Below, piece after piece: positions 1 to 10,490 of a stretch of DNA of 64,000 nucleotides. The notes below the pieces were generated by a model. The model made no database searches and had not been told where the DNA came from. It saw only the letters and a program-made list of their open reading frames with translations. Every line of letters starts with the position of its first letter. The first letter of the stretch is position 1. The translations under genes were made by a program, and so were the position numbers. Source of the stretch: Viscum album (taxonomy: Eukaryota > Streptophyta > Magnoliopsida > Santalales > Viscaceae); contig OY728152.1 in the NCBI GenBank assembly GCA_963277665.1, positions 1,182,726,357 to 1,182,790,356 of the forward strand. The letters run 5' to 3'.

Positions 1-1
1 A

Positions 2-3000
2 AAATTTTCTAAGGGTATCACCGTATTACCTCAACAATTAGATGTTGAGTTAGCTGTGACAACACCTAATGGCACATCAATCGCATCAGAAGTTTATAAT
101 TCTTCTCCAATCGAAGTTTGTGGGAAAGTGCTTCCTTCAAATCTTGTGATCCTTCCTTTAGTGGAATTTGATGTGATTCTTGGCATGGATTGGCTTTCTC
201 TACATGGAGCTCATATCAATTGCCAAAGAAGGGAAGTCACATTTCATATTCCAGATCAACCTATGATCGTCTATCAATGCAAGGATGAACATAACCTTCC
301 AGTGGAAATTTATTCCATCTTATGGGTATTGATTCCACTAAATGAAGGTTATTTATCTCAAATGGTTGGTGAGAAACTCACGATTAAGAATATGCCCATT
401 GTACGGGAGTTTGATGATGTCTTTCCGGAGGAATTGCCGGGTCTTCCACCAAATCGTGAAGTTGAGTTTTCAATAGAACTCGTACCGGGTGCTTTGCCTA
501 TTTCAAAGACACCTTATAGAATGGCCCCAATTGAGTTGCAGGAATTGAAGAAGCAACTCCAAGAGAATCTTGATAAGGGATTCATACGCCCTAGTGTGTC
601 ACCTTGGGGAGCACCTGTTCTATTTGTTAAGAAGAAAGATGGATCAATGAGACTCTGCATTGATTATCGAGAACTTAACAAGATCACTATCAAGAACAAA
701 TATCCTCTCCCACGCATTGATGACTTATTTGACCAACTACACGGAGCTCAATACTTTTCCAAGATTGATCTTCGTTCAAGGTATCATCAATTAAGGGTCA
801 AAAGGGAGGATATACCAAAGACGGCTTTCCGTACAAGATATGGACACTATGAATTTATAGTGATGCCATTTGGTCTTACTAATGCCCCTGCTATCTTCAT
901 TGATCTAATGAATAGAGTCTTTAGAGACCATCTTGATCAATTTGTGGTAGTCTTTATAGACGATATTCTTGTCTATTCAAAGAGCAAGGAAAAGCATGAA
1001 GATCACTTGAGAATTATATTGAAGACCCTGAGAAAGGAGAAGCTTTATGCCAAATTTACCAAGTGTGAATTTTGGCTTCAAAAAGTTGCATTTTTGGGTC
1101 ATATAATCTCAAAAGAGGGGATATCTGTGGATCCAGCAAAAACAGAGGTTATCGAAAGATGGTCAAGACCAACAACAGTAACTGAGATCCGAAGTTTTCT
1201 TGGTTTGGCAGGTTATTATCGACGTTTTGTAAAAGATTTTTCACGATTATCTAATCCACTCACCAAGTTGACTCGGAAAGGAGTTAAGTTTGTCTGGACA
1301 GAGGAATGTGAAGAGAATTTCAAGGAGTTGAAAAGAAGGTTATCCAGTGCACCTGTGCTCACACTGCCTTGTAGTGGAGAAAGGTTTGTGATCTATAGTG
1401 ATGCATCCAAGAAGGGATTGGGGTGTGTTCTTATGCAAAATGATATGGTGATAGCTTATGCCTCACGACAGTTGAAAATCCATGAGCAAAATTACCCAAC
1501 ACATGATTTGGAGTTGGCTGCGGTAATCTTTGCATTAAAGATTTGGAGGCATTACCTTTATGGTGAAAGGTGTGATATTTATACTGATCATAAAAGTTTA
1601 AAGTATATTTTCACACAAAAGGAGCTGAATATGCGCCAAAGAAGATGGTTGGAGCTGATTAAGGATTATGACTGCTCAATCCATTACCACCCTGGGAAAG
1701 CAAACAAGGTGGCAGATGCATTAAGTCGACAAGACCATGCTAGTTTATCCATGATGAGGATCACAAAAGATCCAATATTTATGGATTTACAAAGGATGGA
1801 TCTTAGAGTTATAATGGAAGGGGAAAAATCTTATCTTTCTCAAATGAATGTTCAACCATCTATACATGTGAAGATTAAAGAGGCACAGAAAGAAGATGTC
1901 GAGTTACAAAAGAAGGTGAGAAATGTTCCTGAATTCAACCTTGATTGTGATGGGATAATAAAGTTCAGGAATCGGGTTTGTGTTCCTCCCATCCCCGAAT
2001 TAAAGAAAGAGCTGTTGGATGAGGATCATAGTTCTTCATTCTCTATTCATCCTGGAAGCACGAAGATGTATAGGGACCTGAAAGAGTACTTCTGGTGGGA
2101 TGGCATGAAAAGAGATGTTGCTGAATATGTCTCTCGATGCTTGGTTTGTCAACAAGTTAAAGCTGAGAGACAGAAGTCTAAGGGGATGTTACAACCATTA
2201 CCCATACCCAAATGGAAATGGGAAAACATCACTATGGACTTTGTCACAGGACTTCCTAAAACATCCAAAGGCAATAATGCTATCTGGGTCATAGTTGATC
2301 GTCTTACAAAGTCTGCACACTTCATTGCTATTAGAGAGGATTTCTCTCTAGATCAGCTTGCCAGGATATATGTAAAGGAAGTGGTAAGATTGCATGGAGT
2401 ACCACTTTCTATTATATCTGATCGAGATCCGAGATTTACCTCGAAGTTCTGGCGAAGTCTTCAGCATACTCTGGATACAGAGTTGAGTTTCAGCACTGCT
2501 TATCATCCCCAGACAGACGGTCAGTCTGAGAGAACAATTCAAACCCTAGAAGATATGTTGAGAGCTTGCTCTATGGATTTCAAAGGAGGTTGGGATCAAC
2601 ACCTACCTTTGGTGGAATTTTCATATAATAATAGCTTTCACTCCAGTATTCAGATGGCTCCTTATGAAGCTCTCTATGGAAAGAAATGCAGGACTCCAAC
2701 TTGCTGGGATGAAGTTGGGGAAAGAAAGCTATTAGGACCTGATCTCGTTGATGAAATGGCAGAAAAGGTCAGATCTATTCAACAACACATAAGAGCAGCT
2801 CAGAGTCGACAGAAAAGTTATGCCGACAACCGAAGAAAAGACCTAGAGTTTGAAGTGGGCGATAAAGTGTTCTTACGAATATCTCCCTGGAAGAGGGTTA
2901 TGAGATTTGGAAAGAAGGGGAAGTTGAGCCCTAGATATATCGGTCCTTTTGAAATACTGGATCGTGTTGGGAAGGTAGCTTACCGATTGGCGCTTCCACC

Positions 3001-3280
3001 GAATCTCTCTCAAGTTCACGATGTGTTCCACGTATCTCTCCTGAGAAAGTACATACCAGATCCTTCACATGTACTCAGCTCAGAAGTTGTACCGCTGGAG
3101 CAAGATCTTTCTTATGAAGAACAGCCGATAGAGATTCTGGATCGTAGCGAAAAAGTCCTACGAAACAAGACCACTCGCTTGGTGAAAATTTTATGGAGGA
3201 ACCACCAACTTGAAGAAGCTACATGGGAGCTTGAGGATATGATGAGGGAGAAGTATCCTCATTTGTTTGTTACAAAGTGA
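2..3280 (+). CDS. Chromovirus pol polyprotein, 5'-partial (element A)
   Basis: This is the 3' part of a Ty3/gypsy pol polyprotein, which copies element RNA to DNA and integrates it. The frame is open from base 2, so the start lies upstream. Numbering residues from codon 56: a protease tail (ILGMDWL at 41-47, catalytic DSG off-window), RT at about 150-340 with first Asp 238 and FIDD at 300-303, and RNase H with D449, E486, D511 and D554. Integrase has an HHCC finger (H658, H665, C695, C698) and a D728/D789/E825 triad with the DD35E spacing. A chromodomain-like tail at about 1019-1070 contains EEATWELE. There is no stop or frameshift, unlike every other pol here, so this copy is young. The usually conserved LRSGYHQ reads LRSRYHQ, a Gly-to-Arg change that may impair RT. 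The chromodomain and motif style fit the Tekay/Del lineage. Confidence 0.96.
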   Translation, partial: KFSKGITVLPQQLDVELAVTTPNGTSIASEVYNSSPIEVCGKVLPSNLVILPLVEFDVILGMDWLSLHGAHINCQRREVTFHIPDQPMIVYQCKDEHNLPVEIYSILWVLIPLNEGYLSQMVGEKLTIKNMPIVREFDDVFPEELPGLPPNREVEFSIELVPGALPISKTPYRMAPIELQELKKQLQENLDKGFIRPSVSPWGAPVLFVKKKDGSMRLCIDYRELNKITIKNKYPLPRIDDLFDQLHGAQYFSKIDLRSRYHQLRVKREDIPKTAFRTRYGHYEFIVMPFGLTNAPAIFIDLMNRVFRDHLDQFVVVFIDDILVYSKSKEKHEDHLRIILKTLRKEKLYAKFTKCEFWLQKVAFLGHIISKEGISVDPAKTEVIERWSRPTTVTEIRSFLGLAGYYRRFVKDFSRLSNPLTKLTRKGVKFVWTEECEENFKELKRRLSSAPVLTLPCSGERFVIYSDASKKGLGCVLMQNDMVIAYASRQLKIHEQNYPTHDLELAAVIFALKIWRHYLYGERCDIYTDHKSLKYIFTQKELNMRQRRWLELIKDYDCSIHYHPGKANKVADALSRQDHASLSMMRITKDPIFMDLQRMDLRVIMEGEKSYLSQMNVQPSIHVKIKEAQKEDVELQKKVRNVPEFNLDCDGIIKFRNRVCVPPIPELKKELLDEDHSSSFSIHPGSTKMYRDLKEYFWWDGMKRDVAEYVSRCLVCQQVKAERQKSKGMLQPLPIPKWKWENITMDFVTGLPKTSKGNNAIWVIVDRLTKSAHFIAIREDFSLDQLARIYVKEVVRLHGVPLSIISDRDPRFTSKFWRSLQHTLDTELSFSTAYHPQTDGQSERTIQTLEDMLRACSMDFKGGWDQHLPLVEFSYNNSFHSSIQMAPYEALYGKKCRTPTCWDEVGERKLLGPDLVDEMAEKVRSIQQHIRAAQSRQKSYADNRRKDLEFEVGDKVFLRISPWKRVMRFGKKGKLSPRYIGPFEILDRVGKVAYRLALPPNLSQVHDVFHVSLLRKYIPDPSHVLSSEVVPLEQDLSYEEQPIEILDRSEKVLRNKTTRLVKILWRNHQLEEATWELEDMMREKYPHLFVTK

Positions 3281-3306
3281 CGAATTTCGAGGGCGAAATT
3301 CTTTTT

Positions 3307-3319
3307 AAGGGGGGTAGAA
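3307..3319 (+). promoter_or_regulatory. Polypurine tract of element A
   Basis: The run AAGGGGGGTAGA lies 26 bases after the pol stop and directly before the LTR start TGTAACACCC. Such a tract primes plus-strand DNA synthesis in LTR retrotransposons. Confidence 0.88.
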
Positions 3320-4748
3320 TGTAACACCCGAGACTTTTATGTTATATAAATCATCAAAGGAATCTTTTTCTACACAACACTTGCTTGGCTTGCTTTGCAC
3401 GCAATCGCGACCTTCCTCGATAGCTTGCGTCGTACGCAATACCGAGTTTCACTAAACAACAATATGCTATTAAAACTAGCCGTTATGAATAGTAATAACC
3501 ACTTTTTAAAATTTTATAAATTTTATTTTTCAAAATGGACTTCATTTTTGGACTCAGAATATCGAAATTAGCCTAGGGTGAAATTTTGGTATTTTTCTGA
3601 AAACTTTCAATTTTTGATGAATAGTGAAACCACTAAGTGGTAGGTTAAAAAACTGAATTTTGCATAAAACTTAATTTTACCGCTTCTGTGAATGGAATTT
3701 CGAAAATCCGAGAGACACGGTTAATATCAAGGACTAAAATGTGGTTCAATGAGATGAAAATAATTTTTTGGTAAATAGTAACTTTTTACTTTTTTTTACC
3801 GCGGTTAATAGTAAATAGGGTAACTAAGGGTAAATATGATATTAATATTACCCTAACACATGTCCTAATTCTATTGGACAAGTTTATCTCGACCAAAAAC
3901 AACCTTAAGTGTAAAATATTATCATTTAGGCCCACTTGGATTAGATTAGGACATTTATTATTAATTTATTTAAAGAAGGGTTAAAATAGTTAAAATCAAA
4001 GTTTAATAAGTAAATCATTTTTAATATGGGGTTATACATAAGATAAATTCGACTATAAATATTCATTAGAAATCTAAAAATATTTCCTACATAAGGGTAT
4101 TTTATTTGTAATTTTTAGACATTAAATAATTTAATTTATTTATGACACAATGATGATGCAGTAATTATCTTATTAATGAAATATTGACATAATTGATGTT
4201 ATAAACACCAAAATAAATGTAATTTGAGACTTTTTATGAACTCCACTAATTTTCTAGGTTGCTATGATATATTAGTGTTGATTTAATCAACTTGGTTCGA
4301 ACATATAATTCTGTTATGACTTTCACAAAAATCATATATCAAATAGTGTCAAAATTGACACAAAATAGTTTTTAAATCAAATATTATATTATTAATTGTT
4401 ATTTTATTCCTAAAAATCTAAGGTTCGGACAAATGACTTAGATAAGGATATATATATTAATAATAAACAATTTGGGGTTCGTTTGGAATGTTATAGTAAG
4501 TGTATTAACCATATAGTGAAAGAAAACAAAAAGACACGGTAAAAGTTAAATTAATTAACTTAGAGTTAAATCTAATTGATAAGGTTAAAATAATACTCTA
4601 AACTTGTCTAAATCCTATTGGTTGATAGGATTTCGACCCATCCCCACTTTAGCTTCGAAATAAGACCCTTTGGAACCATTATAAACCGATTTTGACTTTA
4701 ATATAAAATAATATTTTGAGATATTCCTAAGGTGCCCCTCTCCTCCCT

Positions 4749-4756
4749 TATAAAAG
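4749..4756 (+). promoter_or_regulatory. TATA box of LTR-A
   Basis: TATAAAAG lies in a C/T-rich context (CTCCCTTATAAAAGGGCACC). The matching position in the LTR at 56818-60576 has TATAAAAAG in the same kind of context, so the motif is conserved between two diverged copies. It probably sets the start of the element transcript. Confidence 0.8.
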
Positions 4757-4981
4757 GGCACCTCCTCCCCCTCCTCCTCACACCAATTTGAGCACTCAAG
4801 CTCGGCCAACCCCTGCCATTTTCCCTTATCCACTTCCCTAGAATAATCCTAGAGGTCCTGGTCTTCTCCAAAGACCAATCTTAGTTCCTTAAGTGGAGGA
4901 TTCAAAAAGGCGTTCCAAAGAAGAGGTAATATCCATTACCGATCTTTTCAATTTCTTTCTTCTTCAACTTCTTCTTCTTTA

Positions 4982-5052
4982 GTTGTTTCATGATAAAGTA
5001 ATAACATCAGTATTACTTACATACTGATATGTTATTATAAATATGAAACAAC
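4982..5052. repeat. Hairpin H0 in LTR-A
   Basis: A 10-bp perfect outer stem pairs GTTGTTTCAT (4982-4991) with ATGAAACAAC (5043-5052). Inside it AACATCAGTA can pair with TACTGATATGTT. A counterpart with a different stem sequence lies at 58677-58717 in the related LTR. It sits about 230 bases after the TATA box, so it should be in the transcript. Confidence 0.7.
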
Positions 5053-5091
5053 CCTAATTCACCTTCTATCCATCCTACGGAAAAATGAAAT

Positions 5092-5136
5092 CACCGCGCG
5101 TGCGTACGTACGGAATACCGTCTCCACGCCGTGGTG
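5092..5136. repeat. Hairpin H1 in LTR-A with CGTACGTACG core
   Basis: The outer arms CACCGCGCGTG and CACGCCGTGGTG are largely complementary. They enclose the self-complementary decamer CGTACGTACG followed by ACGG-AATA-CCGT, itself a small stem-loop. The same core recurs at 5279-5323 with different outer arms. Confidence 0.75.
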
Positions 5137-5278
5137 TAATCTATTTTCCACCATCACCTTACAAGGATGGGTATAATGGTGTAATCAGTAACTATATATG
5201 ATTATTATTAAGTAATATTGATACTGAAATAATATATATATATACTCCAATACAATTCCACGATCATAGGAACGATAT

Positions 5279-5323
5279 CATCACTCGTGCGTACGTACGG
5301 AATACCGTCTCCACGATGTGATG
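5279..5323. repeat. Hairpin H2 in LTR-A, second copy of the CGTACGTACG core
   Basis: The arms CATCACTCGTG and CACGATGTGATG pair almost completely around a 22-base core identical to that at 5092-5136. Because the cores are identical but the arms differ, pairing rather than arm sequence appears to be conserved. It corresponds to the hairpin at 59145-59187 in element F. Confidence 0.78.
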
Positions 5324-6932
5324 CGACTCGTTCTACATGATCTTCATTTCATAATGATTATATAAATGAATTGAATGAATGAATATGGTATATACTACAC
5401 TAATACCATTCTGGAAATGAATTATCTATAACCTAAAGATAAGAATAAGAATTTATTCGACAAAACACGCATAAGAACAAAAAGTTATAAAGACCCGAGT
5501 AACAAGTAACAATGAAATATTACTAACAAGAAGCTAATAATATGACCATATATGATCTCATATCAATATGTATGATTCTGGAATAAGTCAATAACATTAT
5601 TTAAACCATTATACAGGAGCTTCGGACACGAACAAAGCAAATCGGACCTAAGGTAAGGGAAATATCACAATCTCATTTTTATCCGAGATTGTTTATTTGT
5701 AAGTATTTACTGGGGTGTATTTTATCATCCACATCCATGTTCCCTCAATATGTAATATTGTTTCCATCCACTTGAAATAGTTTAAATCCAATTTTACCCT
5801 TAGGTGAGTTTTTAGTAAAGAATAAGAAAGGAATCTTTTGTCGTTTTTCCGTACGAGGTATTTTTTGACTTTTCCGACAAAAGTACGAAGAATGTTTTTT
5901 TTAACTTATACGGCATGAATGGATTTTTAAAACATTACATAAAAGAAGCTTCCTTTACAAGTTTTCAAGTTTATTTTTAATCAACTTCTTTTATTTCAAA
6001 GTTGTATGACATGTTATGAAAGGAAAAATGTTTTTGAAGAAGAAAGGATATTTTCCTCAAGAATTCAATTCAAGTGTTTTATCAAAATTATTTTCCATCT
6101 AAGATAATAAAGGGTTCTGTTTCTATCCATATTTTTACATTGGTTTGACTATGTTGTGATGGAATTATGTTTATGAATTCCTTTATCATATATGAATTGA
6201 TTTATGATGTCATGATGTTTCAAGAATCCCATTTTTGTTATATGTGTTATGCGATGATGTATGTTTTATGATTATGTGGCACACATAAGAAAGGATTCAT
6301 TATAAGATGGGTGGGACCTATATCTCCCTCCAATGCATTGGGTAAAGATTTTATATCTCATGAGATAGACATGGCTGGAACGGAAGGTTATTTCGGTTCA
6401 GTGATACAGGACTGAAACGAGGAGTGAACTCGGTTCAGAAAGGGACTTTGTCCACTAAGATAGTCTTGGCAATGAGTCATGACTACCAAGAAATGATTTT
6501 CCATGATTATGTGTGCATGCCACAAAGATTCAAGTTTTATGTTATGATTATGGGGATCTCATTCTCACTTCTATGATTTATTCCATGTTAAGATATTATG
6601 ATCTCTTTTGCAGGTTTTGATTTTCATAAAGATATGATATGATTTTTTATTTCTTTTATTTGCCCTTGCTGAGCATTTGAGCTCACCCTTTTATGTTTTC
6701 TTTTCCCCAGGTCAGGAAGATGGATATTAAGTAGAATATGCTAAAAGGGACCCTAGATATGATGAAATAAATGGGAGACACTGTAGAAGATTTATGAACC
6801 AGTTGTTTATGTTTCCCCAGTTTCTAAAGACACTATACCTATACGGTCCTTTGTGGTTTTGTCATATGTTGTAATAAGTGTGCTTCAATTTTGAAGTATT
6901 AACAATGTATGTAAAGTGTGGGTCGTTATAGT

Positions 6933-6944
6933 TGGTATCAGAGG
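6933..6944 (+). promoter_or_regulatory. Primer-binding site after LTR-A (initiator tRNA-Met type)
   Basis: TGGTATCAGAGG starts two bases after the LTR end. TGGTATCAGAGC is the common plant primer-binding site complementary to the 3' end of initiator tRNA-Met. Its presence here means LTR-A also acts as, or once was, a 5' LTR. Confidence 0.85.
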
Positions 6945-7102
6945 CAAAGGAGGTAGGAATGTATCCGATCCTTGGGAACTCTCACATGTGAGCGTTGGAC
7001 GAAGCATGGCTCTCCGCCCAAGGGCTTCATGAGGAAATGGCTGCCACTGGGGATGGTGGTGTGTCCCGCCCAGGGGGTGTAGCCGCCCATGGAGTGCCCT
7101 GA
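6945..7102 (+). other. Remnant of retroelement leader after LTR-A
   Basis: About 160 bases of relatively GC-rich sequence follow the primer-binding site and then stop abruptly where AT-rich minus-strand LTR sequence begins. No coding frame is supported. It is best read as the 5' leader of a second internal region whose remainder is missing. The last bases (CTGATAGGTATCAATTG) resemble a damaged reverse-complement primer-binding site of the next element. Confidence 0.5.
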
Positions 7103-9096
7103 TAGGTATCAATTGTAGTCCACTGGAAGTAATTCTAGACCGTTATAGAAATGAAGTAAGTTATTTTCTCATGATAATTATAGTAAATTTAGAAAAATAA
7201 TTAAATAATTAAATATATTACGGTGGGTACCTGAAAAAGGGTAATAAATTGGGAAGTACAGTTTAGCTCAGAATGCTTATTGGGGGGAATTATAACATGA
7301 GTCTTATAAAACATGAAACTCTATGTCAAAAATAATAATTGATATATCTACATATATTTGAAACATAAAAAAATAATTTATTAGGAGTTCATAAGAATGA
7401 TTTTTAATTCAATTCGGGTAAAGATAGAAAAATTGTAACCCTAATGAAAAATGGAGATTCTATGAGAATCACAAACCATGTGACTGAAAGAATTCCACAC
7501 TCATACATAATATCATGGATAATGAATTATATTAATTAATAATTTTTTTAAAACCTATTCAACATTTATTTTTCAATATTATTTTATTATTATCATTTAT
7601 GGTCAATTTATGGGTTTCAATGTTCGATATTATCATTCAGAAGTGTTCATTTCCTTGGTTTTCATGATTGGTTCACTTGTACACATGTATGATCGATCAA
7701 GTGAAATAGGAATAGTAATCTATAACTAAAAATATATGTTATTAGTTAACATATTGAAATTTAATGTCATTATATATGATTTCTTTCTCTATATATTTGT
7801 GATTCAATAGATAAATCGTTAATGATAACCGCTTAGATTATTTTGGAATGTTTTCAGTAATCACGAGGTAGTTTTGTTTTATTAATTAATAATATGTTTA
7901 TATACTAGTTAGAAAAAATTAAAGAAGATTTAATACATATATTATTATAATTTATAACCTGAAAATTGGTTTTATGACCTTCTTTGATGGCATATTTGAA
8001 AAACAAAATGTCGTCATCCTAAAGGGTTGTAAATTGGAAACTAATGGATAATGTTTTCCTTTTTACAATAAAAAGAGAAGAATAAATGAATTGATGTTGC
8101 ATATACCATTATAATAATAATAGTATTGTATATAAAAGAAACATGAGTAATCATCTATGTTTGGATAGTTTTGATAAGGGAATGATAAGAAAAGAAAATA
8201 AATTAAAAGAAAATTAAGAGTGAAATAAGATTTTAGCTCTGAAATTTCTCTATTTGAGAACCACCTTAAGAAACATTGAAATGATATTTTTTGTGACATA
8301 AAAAATACCTTAACATGGGATAGTTGTTTTGGATATGGAATAGTAAAAAATTGAATAATCATCAAGGCTTAAGATACGTGAGGATAAGTGGTGGCTTGGG
8401 GTGATATTTAACGTGGTGGAGAGTGGTGTCTTTGAAAATTTTATTCATTTATTTGTTATTTTGGCTCATGTATATGAATAGTTTGAGAATTATTAGTAAA
8501 TATATTAAAATAATTAACTGTAGTTATAGATTATTGTGATCACATTAGTAATTTATCGTGTAATAGTTTATTAAACATATAATTTATATACACCGTAAGT
8601 TATTATATTTAACTATTCACTAAAAATTCCATTATTTTTGAAAAATATTAAAAATTAACCATAATAATTTTTTTGAAATTTAAAATTAAAACATAAACTC
8701 CATTTTATGAATCTAATAATCATAAATAGTGAAATTTAATTTTTAACTAAATTCTTCACTTAATAAAAAAATTTATTTTAAAAGTATATCAATTTTTTTT
8801 AAAAAAAATGATAAAATAAATAAGGTTTCAGAAAATTATCTTATTAAATAAGAAAAAAATATTAAAATTTGAAATTAGTTCATTAAAAATTAATTTTCAT
8901 TAAAATATTTAATTAAATTATAAAAATTTGAATTAACATTTATGTTTTAAAAATAAATTGTTAATTTATGAGTTATAAAAAATTTATTTTCTTTTTCAGA
9001 GATATAAATATATAATATTACCAAAAATAAGATATCTAAATTTTATCTAAAAATTTATAGTTTAGGTTACTATTCAGATCATAAATAGACTATTAA
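7103..9096 (-). repeat. Decayed minus-strand LTR (C1), interrupted by element B
   Basis: From about 7160 to 9096 this aligns collinearly by eye with 22905-24830 of LTR C2. Shared landmarks are GTGTTCATTTCCTT/GTGTTCGTTTCCTT, the block near 8190 and 23940 containing AAATAAATTAAAAGAAAATT, and 'gatataaatata' just before the break. Orientation is minus, judged from C2, which has its primer-binding site on its left. The left third of the LTR is missing compared with C2. The right edge coincides with the TG start of element B, suggesting B inserted here. There is no usable open frame. Confidence 0.6.
7672..7705. repeat. LTR hairpin in C1
   Basis: TTCACTTG (7672-7679) pairs perfectly with CAAGTGAA (7698-7705) across an 18-base loop. 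It lies at the position matching the H2 hairpin of the other A-like LTRs, although its stem sequence is entirely different. Confidence 0.6.
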
Positions 9097-9181
9097 TGTA
9101 AGAACCCAGATCCTTTTTCATGTAATTTTTTCCTTTTTTGGTGTTTTTGAGGAAAAAGAGGAGTTTCTAGAAATTTCATAA

Positions 9182-9218
9182 GTACACAACATGTACATTA
9201 TATGTACATATTGTGTAC
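9182..9218. repeat. Near-perfect 37-bp palindrome in 5' LTR of B
   Basis: The left arm starts GTACACAACATGTAC and the right arm ends GTACATATTGTGTAC. The arms are reverse complements with only a few mismatches. It is the longest member of a set of GTACAC/GTGTAC palindromes in this element. Confidence 0.8.
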
Positions 9219-10067
9219 TCAGTTACTATAGGTAGATGTGTGCTGGATGTGTAGTGACCATACACAAATCCATGTGTGGTGACTTGGAGATCGCCTAAAG
9301 TAGAGTATGGAAAATGCATGTACACGCTGTGTACTTCTAAATTACACACCGTGTATTTCTTTTTTCCCTAAAATGGACCAGGGTTACGTCTTATCAACAT
9401 AAACACCTTTTTCTCTACCGAACTCGACCGAGAGTGTTCAAACGACGTAGATCTTCACTGAGCCCATGATCAAGTGTCTGTTCACCGAATTGGACTCTGT
9501 TGGTTGCATTGGAATCACAACAGTGAGTTCTCTCTAATTATTGAACTCCATCGTCTAATTCTTCCACTTCCAATAGTTATCTTTAGTTGAACACTTTTGG
9601 CATTTTTGTAGATCTAAGGTGTTATTGGCTGATTCAAGGCCTTAGGTTCACATATTTCGATCTCCCAACACCGAGGTAGGTGTTTTGTTCCATTTTGTAG
9701 AACATCTTTGAATTATTTGGTGAAAATCGCCAATACGCATGTACATGGTATTGCATGTTTACTGCTTTAGCCCTATTGTTTTCATGAGTTTCTTGTATGC
9801 TTGATTAGAGTTTGAGTTTTTTGTGAGTTGGGTGAATTGTTATGATTTGGGGGTGCTGCACATGAATGTTTTGGTGGTGGCTGTTTGGTATTTCATAACA
9901 TGTTATACTGTATTGTTTTTTCACATGCCTAGTTTTGTAGGATAGAGTGATGTTGTTTATCTGACATGATACTGCTGTAGACTACTAGCCAAGTTGTTTT
10001 GGAATTTTACTTTGTTTGATGAACGTTGCTATACTTTCTTGACTTACACTGGTCTGTGAGAACATGG

Positions 10068-10490
10068 TGTAGTATTCCATAAGGAGAATGGTGGAAAGGG
10101 ATTCTCTAGAGTGTCTGTTTTACTTACGATGTGAGACCATAGGGGGAATTAGCGTAAGTGATTTCTTAGAGTGTCTATAGTTATTATATTTGGTCCACAC
10201 ATGGAATGTGACATAAGTGCTTCCCTAGAGCACCTTTAGTTACCGATAAAAGACTATATGAATAATTGACAGTGAGTGCTTCCTCATAGAGTCTATTCTA
10301 GAGTTGAACCATAGGGGTGAGACTATGTGGGCTGCCCAGAGGGCTGCTTGTGTTACTAGGTAAGACCAGAGGGGATATGTTGTGAGTACTTCCCAGAGGG
10401 TTACCTTTTTTGTTTAGTTTCTTTCATATGTTTCTAGGTAGGACCAGAGCGGATAGGCTGTGATTACTTCCCATAGGGTAACCAGTTTGT
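10068..10490 (+). repeat. Degenerate tandem repeat in 5' LTR of B
   Basis: About seven units of roughly 55-77 bp each contain ACCAnAGGGG, then GTGAGTACTTCCC, then AGAGGGTTACC, with variations. Unit starts are near 10068, 10134, 10193, 10251, 10308, 10364 and 10441. The matching block of the 3' LTR (18180-18612) has the same series, so the expansion predates insertion of this copy. Confidence 0.72.

Larger units (their letters stand above)
3320..6930 (+). repeat. Long terminal repeat of element A (LTR-A, about 3.6 kb)
   Basis: The left end TGTAACACCCGAG follows a polypurine tract, and the right end GGGTCGTTATA reads as a mutated inverted copy (GGGTGTTACA type). It is homologous to the LTR at 56818-60576. 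For example, 3560-3850 and 57600-57900 share blocks such as TTTTTGGTATTTTTCTGAAAA and the stretch with 'tagtaactttttactttt'. It contains a clear TATA box and an array of hairpins downstream. A primer-binding site and leader follow the right end, so this LTR is flanked by internal sequence on both sides. That suggests a tandem LTR-internal-LTR-internal array rather than a simple 3' LTR. Ends are inferred from motifs and could be off by a few bases. Confidence 0.85.

Noticed and set aside
8063..8365. Minus-strand frame of 100 codons rich in Phe and Tyr
   Set aside because: It lies inside LTR C1. A partly similar frame at 23814-24017 in LTR C2 reflects LTR homology, not protein conservation, and both are aromatic-rich by AT bias.
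9182..9218. Long palindrome considered as a transcription terminator
   Set aside because: It lies at the start of an LTR with no coding region ending there, and intrinsic hairpin terminators are not the mechanism for plant polymerase II genes.
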